From Selenomonadaceae bacterium (lineage in GTDB: Bacteria > Bacillota > Negativicutes > Selenomonadales > Selenomonadaceae), in NCBI GenBank assembly GCA_017477125.1, contig JAFUXN010000001.1, positions 1 to 32,047 of the forward strand: a stretch of DNA of 32,047 nucleotides. The letters are read 5' to 3'. Below, piece by piece: positions 1-5,881 of this stretch. The first letter of the stretch is position 1; the number at the start of each line of letters is the position of its first letter. The position numbers and the translations under genes were made by a program. The notes below the pieces were generated by a model, which saw only the letters and a program-made list of their open reading frames with translations, was not told where the DNA came from and searched no databases.

Positions 1-132
1 GACGACGGCGCCACCGTCACCAACATAGCGGTGCACACCGTGGTGACCACGTCCACGCCGATCGCCACTTTGTGGAACGACAACCAGGGCACTCCGGCGG
101 CAAGTCCCGACGAGGAAGGTCCTTCCGATTGA
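1..132 (+). CDS. 3' end of an unrecognised virion-region protein (partial)
   Basis: The open frame from base 1 ends with TGA at 130-132 and gives 43 residues rich in Thr and Val, ending in an acidic SPDEEGPSD tail. No start codon lies in the window. Its C-ending codons (ACC, GCC, GTC) match the truncated gene at 31923-32047 and differ from the GCG/TTG-rich structural genes on both sides. I therefore infer that the two are halves of one gene of roughly 85 residues cut by linearising a circular genome. Joined directly, the frames do not match: one extra base (or 1 mod 3) is needed. Function unknown; small size and position between tail-fibre-like genes and head-tail genes suggest a virion or accessory protein. 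Confidence 0.6.
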   Translation, partial: DDGATVTNIAVHTVVTTSTPIATLWNDNQGTPAASPDEEGPSD

Positions 133-144
133 TCTTTTAATGCA

Positions 145-183
145 GACCGCCCCGAGCTTGCGGAAGGCTTGTTTGGGGCGGTC
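145..183 (+). other. Strong stem-loop, possible terminator or mRNA-processing hairpin
   Basis: GACCGCCCC at 145-153 pairs perfectly with GGGGCGGTC at 175-183 around a 21-nt loop. It follows the stop of the upstream gene by 12 nt and precedes a strong ribosome site (AAGGAGGTGA at 191-200). No U-tract follows, so intrinsic termination is uncertain; RNA stabilisation or attenuation is equally possible. Confidence 0.55.
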
Positions 184-206
184 GATTAGCAAGGAGGTGA
201 CAGGGA

Positions 207-281
207 ATGAAAAGCGGCTTAATGAGCGGGCAGGAAGTGCTGATGACATATTGCTCAACGCGCTGGAACGTAATAATTTAG
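207..281 (+). CDS. 24-residue small ORF with a strong ribosome site
   Basis: ATG at 207 sits 6 nt after AAGGAGGTGA, one of the best ribosome sites in the window, and the frame runs 24 codons to TAG at 279-281. The peptide contains a GQEVLMTYCSTRW stretch and has no recognisable domain. Its stop codon lies inside the AGGAGG site of the next gene (TTTAGGAGG), suggesting translational coupling to the cystatin-like gene. It may be a real microprotein or only a leader that opens the downstream ribosome site. Real translation is likely; function is unknown. Confidence 0.5.
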   Translation: MKSGLMSGQEVLMTYCSTRWNVII

Positions 282-293
282 GAGGCTAAGGAA

Positions 294-560
294 ATGGGCA
301 ACATAGAAGTATTGGAGCAGAGAGAAATGACGGCGTTCCCGCAGAAGGCAGCGTCGGCATGGAGCGTGATGAACGGGCTCGTCGGAGCATCGTACAAGCC
401 CATGGCGTACGTCGGCACCCAAGTCGTCAAGGGAATCAACCACATCTTCATCGCACAGCAGACCTCGGCGACCGCAAACGGCGAGCGACATATCGTCATC
501 GTCACCATCAACGAGTTCGACGGTAAGTTCGAGCTCGCCATGATCGATCGCATCATCTGA
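294..560 (+). CDS. Cystatin-like (stefin-type) small protein
   Basis: An 88-residue protein with AGGAGG 13 nt upstream of ATG. Residues 39-53 read YVGTQVVKGINHIFI: Q43-V44-V45-K46-G47 matches the QxVxG first-hairpin motif of cystatins and stefins, with the following beta-strand (INHIFIAQQ) and a second strand pair (HIVIVTINEFDGKFEL) in the expected order. The GLVGASYKP segment before it resembles the start of bacterial cystatin-domain proteins as I remember them. The usual P-W second loop is not evident and there is no signal peptide. Cystatins inhibit papain-family cysteine proteases; whether this one does is inference. The gene is bracketed by hairpins at 145-183 and 574-597 and differs in codon style from the head and tail genes, as expected of a late-acquired moron. 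Confidence 0.7.
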   Translation: MGNIEVLEQREMTAFPQKAASAWSVMNGLVGASYKPMAYVGTQVVKGINHIFIAQQTSATANGERHIVIVTINEFDGKFELAMIDRII

Positions 561-573
561 ACGCTTATTGGCA

Positions 574-602
574 AGGGCATCGAGCAATCGGTGCCCTCTT
601 TT
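574..602 (+). terminator. Intrinsic terminator after the cystatin-like gene
   Basis: AGGGCATCGA (574-583) and TCGGTGCCCT (588-597) form a 10-bp stem with one G-U pair, closed by a GCAA tetraloop and followed by CTTTT. It lies 13 nt after the stop of the cystatin-like gene. It also argues against a GTG start at 591 for the next gene, since that codon is inside the stem. Confidence 0.75.
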
Positions 603-617
603 GTTGGGATGATGATC

Positions 618-977
618 ATGGCGCGAGCGATGAATGTCCGTCGAATCTTGGAGCAGTACGGCGAGCGGGCGGCAACGGCGGCGAAAGAAGCGTTGGCGGA
701 CAACGCCGAGACGTTGATCGAGGAAGCGCGGTCGAGAGTGCCGGTAAGGACGGGACGGCTCAGAGACAGCATCAGGGCGTTGCCAAGCGCGAACGGGACG
801 AGGATAAAGATCGTGGCGGACGCCAAGAATGAGCAAGGGCAAGCGTATGGAGCGGTGGTCGAGTACTCGCCGAAGATCAATGAGCCGTTCCTGTACCCTG
901 CGTTTTATGCCAAGCACGAGGAGATGATAGAGCACGTGAAGGAGAAGCTGAAGCTGGAATTGAGGAGGAACAGATAA
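618..977 (+). CDS. HK97 gp10-like head-tail/tail component
   Basis: A 119-residue basic protein with the signature VPVRTGRLRDSI, typical of the HK97 gp10-like family of head-tail or tail-completion proteins, preceded by an amphipathic helix rich in Ala and Glu. Starts at 609, 612 and 618 are possible. ATG 618 is preferred because GGGATGATG precedes it, and a GTG at 591 would lie in the terminator hairpin. The stop overlaps the ATG of the major tail protein (TAATGG), so the two are coupled. The family acts at the neck, joining the filled head to the tail. In most phages the gp10-like gene directly precedes the tail terminator; here the tail terminator (30396-30794) and several accessory genes lie before it in the circular order. 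Confidence 0.82.
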   Translation: MARAMNVRRILEQYGERAATAAKEALADNAETLIEEARSRVPVRTGRLRDSIRALPSANGTRIKIVADAKNEQGQAYGAVVEYSPKINEPFLYPAFYAKHEEMIEHVKEKLKLELRRNR

Positions 978-1510
978 TGGCGACGATCGGCTTGAGGAAG
1001 CTGTATTACGCGCGGTTGACCGAGGACACCGAGACCACGACAACATATGAGACGCCGAAACGGTTAGCGGGATTGATAAACGTGGAGATCAATCCGTCGA
1101 TCCAGAAGAACACGTTGTACGGCGACGATATGCCGTTGGCGACGGCGTCAAGCATCTCGGAGATCACCGTTACGCTCGAGACCGCCGACATTCCGTTGGC
1201 GGACGCGGCGGCGATGTTGGGACACAGCCTTGACAGCGGGACGATGTTGGTGAAGGCGTCGGACACGAGCCCCTATGTGGCGATCCTGTTCGAAGCGGAG
1301 AAGCATGACGGTCAGACGAGGTATGTGAAATTGCTTAAGGGCAAGTTTGACGAGGGACAAGAGAGCCTGCAGACGAGAGGCGAATCGGTCGAGTACACGA
1401 CGCCAAAGCTCGAAGGCACGTTTGTGGCGAGAACGTCAGATGGTGCGTGGAAGATGGTCAAGGACACATCGGACACGACGGTTGCAACGAGTTGGTATGC
1501 GAGCGTATAG
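977..1510 (+). CDS. Major tail protein (phi13-like family)
   Basis: A 177-residue protein opening with MATIGLRKLYYARL and containing the NVEINPSIQKNTLYGDD and LETADIPLADAAAMLGH segments characteristic of the phi13-type major tail tube protein. It forms the hexameric rings of the siphovirus tail tube. Start ATG 977 overlaps the stop of the gp10-like gene and is preceded by TTGAGGAGG. It is followed by the two tail assembly chaperone frames and the tape measure gene, the canonical order. Length is typical; no C-terminal Ig-like decoration domain is present. Confidence 0.88.
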   Translation: MATIGLRKLYYARLTEDTETTTTYETPKRLAGLINVEINPSIQKNTLYGDDMPLATASSISEITVTLETADIPLADAAAMLGHSLDSGTMLVKASDTSPYVAILFEAEKHDGQTRYVKLLKGKFDEGQESLQTRGESVEYTTPKLEGTFVARTSDGAWKMVKDTSDTTVATSWYASV

Positions 1511-1521
1511 GGGTGACAGAG

Positions 1522-1839
1522 ATGGATAAGCCGAGCATCAAACTCAACGGGCGGACGATCGAGATGCCGGAGCCGAAGGCAAAGTTGTGGCGAGTGTTCG
1601 CGGAGTTCGAAGGAGGCAAGAAGGATTTGACGGCAGATCAATACGTGGAGCAACACTGCCGAATGATAAGCGTGATGTATGAGGGAGCGGTTACCGCCGA
1701 GGAACTGCTCGAGTGCATGGCACTGTCGGAGGTGATCCCCGCCTACAAAGTCGCCTCAACCTTCTTGACGGCGATGCTGTATTCGAAGCTCGAGGAGCTG
1801 GAAAAAAAAGAGGAGTCGGTAGGAGACGGAGTGATCTGA
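1522..1839 (+). CDS. Tail assembly chaperone G-like protein
   Basis: A 105-residue acidic protein between the major tail protein and tape measure genes, the position of lambda gpG and its relatives. The ATG at 1522 follows GGGGTGACAGAG; an upstream in-frame start at 1447 lies inside the major tail protein gene and has no ribosome site. The frame ends ELEKKEESVGDGVI. The EKK codons sit on a run of eight A residues (1802-1809) where a -1 slip enters the T-like frame ending at 1997, giving a predicted GT fusion of about 158 residues. In lambda the G and GT products bind the tape measure protein and recruit tail tube subunits. Confidence 0.82.
   Translation: MDKPSIKLNGRTIEMPEPKAKLWRVFAEFEGGKKDLTADQYVEQHCRMISVMYEGAVTAEELLECMALSEVIPAYKVASTFLTAMLYSKLEELEKKEESVGDGVI
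1802..1810 (+). promoter_or_regulatory. Predicted -1 ribosomal frameshift site (A8G)
   Basis: In the G frame the codons are GAA AAA AAA GAG, giving an A AAA AAA G heptamer. A -1 slip after the second AAA continues at 1809 as AGA GGA GTC and reads without a stop through the T-like frame to 1997. The site lies 28 nt before the G stop. Position, direction and slippery sequence match the conserved G/GT frameshift of siphoviruses. Confidence 0.8.
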
Positions 1840-1841
1840 CG

Positions 1842-1997
1842 ATGTACGAGGCGGCATTGGCATGGGAACTTCGATGGACGAGGACGCTCAAAACGAGTTT
1901 CGTTGACATCGAGAGAATGCCGCTGAGACTGTTGTTCGATCTTGAGAGACTGCAGCATGCGCCGGAACCGAAGGCGTGGATAGAGGAGGTGATCTGA
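1842..1997 (+). CDS. Tail assembly chaperone T-like frame (expressed as GT fusion)
   Basis: The second chaperone frame is open from before the slippery site to TGA at 1995-1997. It contributes about 62 residues to the -1 frameshift product; the part from ATG 1842 is 51 residues (MYEAALAWELRW...EAWIEEVI type, helical and acidic). ATG 1842 has GGAGTGAT 7 nt upstream, so separate translation cannot be excluded. In lambda-like phages the T extension carries the tail-tube-subunit binding surface and is made only at low level through frameshifting. The tape measure gene starts on the very next base after its stop. Confidence 0.7.
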   Translation: MYEAALAWELRWTRTLKTSFVDIERMPLRLLFDLERLQHAPEPKAWIEEVI

Positions 1998-4900
1998 TTG
2001 GCGAGGCGCGGCGGCGAAACGATCTCGGAGCTGTTTCTTAGCTTGGGGCTGGACATAAGCCAACTTGAGAGTGATTTCATAGCGGCGGATAGGAACGTGA
2101 ATGAGGCGATGGCGCGGTTGCGTCGGCAGAGCACGTTGATCGACTTACGGGCGCGGGTCGAGCTCGAAGGCTTGAACGAAGCGACAGACGGAGCGAGACG
2201 GTTGGCGGTACAAGAGCAAGCGCTCAACGAAAGGTTGAGTGTGCAGCGCGATCGGATAAGGATCACGGAAGCGGCATTGCAATCCCTTCAGAGGAGCCGC
2301 AATCAGGATCGAGCGGCGATCCAGCGAGCGGAAGTAGCGCTCGAGCGTGAGAGATTGGCGCTGGCAGAGTTAGAGAATGAGCTAAGAAACTTGAGCGATG
2401 CGCAAGATGATGCGGCGGACGGAACGGGCAATCTGACCGACGCGATAATGGATTTCATAGCGACGAGGGCGCCGGCGATAGCGACGCTGATAGGGATAGC
2501 GGAATCGGCGTCGACGGTCAAGGAAGCGATCAACGAAATGCTGGATGACTTCAATGAGCTGCAGAAGCAGTCGTATGAGCTAAACCTTGACGTGGGTGAC
2601 ACGGAAAGTTTCTTGAGACACATGAAGCTGGCGGGAGGAGATATCGGCGACTTCGAAGGCTACATACGCGGGATCAGTGATGCATTTGTGAAGGGGGAGG
2701 CAGATGATCCGGAGTTTCTGGCGTTGAGCCGATATGGAGCGCAGTTGACGGACGCTTCGGGGCGGCTCAAAAATTTTCAAGAGCTGACGGAAGAAGTATA
2801 TCAAGCGTTCAAGAAGGCGGAGGCAGAGGGCAACGAGATCGAGTTTCTGCAGCTTACGGGCGGCGAAGCGGGCGTTCGAGATGCGATCCAATACTTTCGC
2901 CGATATGAGGAGGCGAAGGAGGACGCGGCAAAGATCTTCGACGCGAACTTAGACTTCGACGAGTTACATGCGCTCGATCGGGAAATGAAATTGTTGAACG
3001 AGCAGACAAACGAATTCAAGCAGGCATTGACGAATTTAATCACGCCGATGGCGAGGAGTGTAATCGAATGGTTATTCGAGAAGGTCAGGGACGGCACGCA
3101 ATTGCTCGTCGAGAGCACCGATAAAGTACAACGTTGGGGCTTCATGCTAGAGAGCGCGGCAGAGCGATTGGGCAAGGTGTTCGATTTTAACGGCTTTGAA
3201 GGGCTCGACTTTGGAGACGCCGCCAAGAATGAGCAATGGGCACAGATACGGGCGGGGATCGAGGTTGAGGGCGAGCGCAGCGTCTGGGAGAAGGCGCGAG
3301 ACAAATTCCTCGACGATCTGTTGGGCGACATGGATCGAGATGCGAAAGTCAAGCAAGCGGAATACAAATTCAAGTTGGGAGCGAAAGCAGAGGTCGAGCC
3401 ATCGGAAGTGCCGACAATGGAGGATTTCTTCAAAGACTTAGAGGCAGACTTGTCGAAGCAGAAGGTTGAGCCTCCGTCGGACACGAGCGACATATTGAGC
3501 CAATATGCATCGAAAAGGATAAGCGATTATCGTCGGGAGCTCGAGGACTTGCGAATCGAGCTTGAGCATGGTGGTAACGAATATGAAAAGTCGAAGGCGG
3601 AACTTGAGAAATGGCGCGAGAGGGAAACGACCAACAAGCTGTATCTGTCAAAGGAAGAAGATACGGCGATCGAAGAGTTGTACGCGGCGAAGTCAGAGCA
3701 GATCGAACAGGAGCGAGCCGATAAACTTGACGAGATACGAGAAAAAATCGCGGCGGCGGACAGGACGGCGCTCGAAAACAAGTTGGCGGCAATCGAGAGC
3801 GAAAAGGACGAATGGATATCGGCGGGCATGGATGAAGCCGAGGCGGCGCTGTCTGCGGAGAAACAAAAGCAGCAGGCGATTCTTGAACTTGAAAAGGAAT
3901 TTGAGCAGAGCCGCGCGGAGCTCGGGCAAAGCGGATTGGAACAGACGTTGGCGAGGATCGAGCGCGAGAAGGAAGCCTGGAAGCAGAAGGGCATCGAGGA
4001 AGCGCGAGCGGCAGAGCATGCCGAGCAAGCGAAGGCAGAAGCCCAAAGGAACGCGGCATTGACCGCATTGAAGTCACAGCTGAAAGAGATGCGGGCGTTC
4101 AACGAAGGCGGTTACGGCGGACTGCAGGAATATTATCGCTCGGAGCTTTACCGGCAGGGCGTCAAGCGTGAAGAATTGATGCTCACGCCCGAACAATTGA
4201 ATGCGTTCGAGCAGGCAAGGCAGATGGCGACCAAGAGTTTGCTGCCGAATTTCATGACGGCGCAGGAACGCGAGCAGAATGCCGAGCTCGAGAGCAAATG
4301 GTTAGAGGGCTATCGGCAGAAGGTCAACGAGGTCAAGGGATATGCGATCGGAGACGACGGCAAAGTGATGTTCATGACGAAAGGGACGCCGCACCGACAG
4401 CCGTATGACGAGAAGGGCAAGCCAGACGAAGCGCGAGAATATCAGCTGGGTGTCGACGAGAGATTGAAGCAGTACTACGGGAAGGATCGATTGACCGACA
4501 GCCTTGACGGCTTGAACATCGGAGAGAAACTCAATGAGCAACTGCAAAGAGACCTGTCGAGATTGGAAATCCCGGTCGACAAATTGAATTCGGAGCTCGA
4601 AAATATCAACACGCCCGTAATGAGCCCAGAATCAAATCTGAGACGTTCATCATCGAAAACGGGTTTAGATACGGAAACAGGGGTCGAACGCGTCTACGAG
4701 CCTCTCAGCCCCCTTAAAATTGATGCTGACGTTGAGCCGATAAAAGCGCCGACGGAAATTGAGCCGGTGGTGTTGGGAGCGATGGAAGAATACGGCTCGC
4801 CGCTCGACTCCTTAACGGCGATGCTCGAAGGCTTGACGGAACCGTTGAGCATGGCGAGCGATAAGTTATGGGCGTTCCTCGAGCCGCTCGAAACAATGAC

Positions 4901-5135
4901 GGCAAAGCTGCTTGACCTGGCGAGCCGACTGTCGGAAGAAGTACTGCCCGAGGTCAAGGCGAGCCCAACGCAATCGGAGCCGGCGCCGGTGCAGAACACG
5001 ATAACGACGAATGTGAGCATAGAGGAAGCGCATGCGTGGGACGTGGATCACATTCAAGAACTGGCAGAGCGAGTGGCGGACGTAATTCAGCCTGCGCTGG
5101 TAGAGGCGATCTCGGGAGGACGCAATGGTTATTGA
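1998..5135 (+). CDS. Tail tape measure protein
   Basis: At 1045 residues this is the longest protein in the window. It sits directly after the chaperone frames and starts with TTG at 1998 behind GAGGAGGTGATC. Long Glu/Lys/Ala/Arg-rich coiled-coil segments fill much of it (about 20-130 and 500-690), with an alanine- and isoleucine-rich helix near 150-175 (DFIATRAPAIATLIGIAESAS) that could be the membrane-associated segment. Its length sets tail length and it is ejected ahead of the DNA. No lysozyme or peptidase domain is evident. The C terminus (VADVIQPALVEAISGGRNGY) overlaps the next gene by 11 nt. Confidence 0.92.
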   Translation: MARRGGETISELFLSLGLDISQLESDFIAADRNVNEAMARLRRQSTLIDLRARVELEGLNEATDGARRLAVQEQALNERLSVQRDRIRITEAALQSLQRSRNQDRAAIQRAEVALERERLALAELENELRNLSDAQDDAADGTGNLTDAIMDFIATRAPAIATLIGIAESASTVKEAINEMLDDFNELQKQSYELNLDVGDTESFLRHMKLAGGDIGDFEGYIRGISDAFVKGEADDPEFLALSRYGAQLTDASGRLKNFQELTEEVYQAFKKAEAEGNEIEFLQLTGGEAGVRDAIQYFRRYEEAKEDAAKIFDANLDFDELHALDREMKLLNEQTNEFKQALTNLITPMARSVIEWLFEKVRDGTQLLVESTDKVQRWGFMLESAAERLGKVFDFNGFEGLDFGDAAKNEQWAQIRAGIEVEGERSVWEKARDKFLDDLLGDMDRDAKVKQAEYKFKLGAKAEVEPSEVPTMEDFFKDLEADLSKQKVEPPSDTSDILSQYASKRISDYRRELEDLRIELEHGGNEYEKSKAELEKWRERETTNKLYLSKEEDTAIEELYAAKSEQIEQERADKLDEIREKIAAADRTALENKLAAIESEKDEWISAGMDEAEAALSAEKQKQQAILELEKEFEQSRAELGQSGLEQTLARIEREKEAWKQKGIEEARAAEHAEQAKAEAQRNAALTALKSQLKEMRAFNEGGYGGLQEYYRSELYRQGVKREELMLTPEQLNAFEQARQMATKSLLPNFMTAQEREQNAELESKWLEGYRQKVNEVKGYAIGDDGKVMFMTKGTPHRQPYDEKGKPDEAREYQLGVDERLKQYYGKDRLTDSLDGLNIGEKLNEQLQRDLSRLEIPVDKLNSELENINTPVMSPESNLRRSSSKTGLDTETGVERVYEPLSPLKIDADVEPIKAPTEIEPVVLGAMEEYGSPLDSLTAMLEGLTEPLSMASDKLWAFLEPLETMTAKLLDLASRLSEEVLPEVKASPTQSEPAPVQNTITTNVSIEEAHAWDVDHIQELAERVADVIQPALVEAISGGRNGY

Positions 5136-5457
5136 GTTGGGGCAAGTGAAGGCGTTGCGCGTGGAGAATTGGCGCGTGATCCCCGATGATCGCCAAACGA
5201 TGTACGAGGTGATCGGAGGAGTAGTCGTGCAAGACTTCGGGCATGTAGCAGACGGCGACAAGATCAGCTGCAAGATAACCGTTCGCGACGCCGACGCTCA
5301 AATTCTGGCAGGCTACTGGCACAATCGCGAGCCGATAGACGTGGTGGACGAGGCGGGTCACGTCTGGTCGAATCGTCGGCTCATAATCAAATCGTACTCG
5401 TACAAACCATATTTCGCAGATGTGTATGAGGCGGAGATCGAATTGTGGGGAGTGTAG
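5125..5457 (+). CDS. Small minor tail protein after the tape measure gene
   Basis: A 110-residue protein that overlaps the tape measure gene and has GGGAGGACGCA before its ATG. The sequence is mostly alternating beta-type (KISCKITVRDADAQILAGYWHNREPIDVVDEAGHVW, IIKSYSYKPYFADVYEAEIELWGV). Proteins of this size and pattern are common immediately downstream of tape measure genes in Firmicutes siphoviruses and are probably part of the tail tip. The family has no function I can name. Ordered spacing (stop at 5457, next ATG at 5459) indicates an operon. Confidence 0.7.
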   Translation: MVIELGQVKALRVENWRVIPDDRQTMYEVIGGVVVQDFGHVADGDKISCKITVRDADAQILAGYWHNREPIDVVDEAGHVWSNRRLIIKSYSYKPYFADVYEAEIELWGV

Positions 5458-5458
5458 A

Positions 5459-5881
5459 ATGGGGCATATAAGGCTGTACAAGAACAATCCGACGGCAGGA
5501 GCACTCGACGGGACGGAGGTATCGTCGGGCGACGGTTCCCTGCCGTTGACCTTTGCGTTGAATGCCGGCGAGGGCGAGAGTGCCGCGCAGAAGGCGGCGG
5601 TTCGATGCGACGCGGGATACAGCATCGAAGGCGGTTGCGAGATTTACCTTACCGGCTCGACGGCGGCGAAATGGGCGTTGGCGACGGACGATGAGAGTTT
5701 CAGCGATGCATCGTTGGCGTTGACGTTTGGGAATTGGAGCGAGCGATTGACGCTCGAGGGCGTGGCGACGGGCAACGCGGTGTTCTGGGTGAAGGCGAGC
5801 TCGAGCAGCGACGAGCAACCGCAGAACGACACGAGCGTGACGTTGAACGCCGAAGGCATAGTGGTAGAGCTCGATGGATAG
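5459..5881 (+). CDS. Predicted beta-rich tail-tip protein, unrecognised
   Basis: 140 residues from ATG 5459, chosen because GGGGAG precedes it and because an earlier in-frame start (5420) lies inside the previous gene. The protein is rich in Ala, Ser, Thr and Gly with repeated beta-type stretches (SLPLTFALNAGEGES, EIYLTGSTAAKWALATDD, LALTFGNWSERLTLEGVA), suggesting a beta-sandwich. It ends IVVELDG and its last 8 nt overlap the start of the LamG-hub gene, so the two are likely co-translated and may act together at the tail tip. No family was recognised. Confidence 0.65.
   Translation: MGHIRLYKNNPTAGALDGTEVSSGDGSLPLTFALNAGEGESAAQKAAVRCDAGYSIEGGCEIYLTGSTAAKWALATDDESFSDASLALTFGNWSERLTLEGVATGNAVFWVKASSSSDEQPQNDTSVTLNAEGIVVELDG

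Noticed and set aside
145-183. tRNA or small structured RNA gene
   Set aside because: Only a single stem with a 21-nt loop; no cloverleaf, anticodon arm or CCA end. No tRNA was found anywhere in the window.
591-617. GTG 591 as start of the gp10-like gene
   Set aside because: It is inside the terminator stem-loop 574-597 and has no ribosome site; ATG 618 is better.
255-1046. 263-codon antisense frame across the cystatin and gp10 genes
   Set aside because: Arg/Leu-rich shadow with no ribosome site; three coupled + strand genes with good starts occupy the region.
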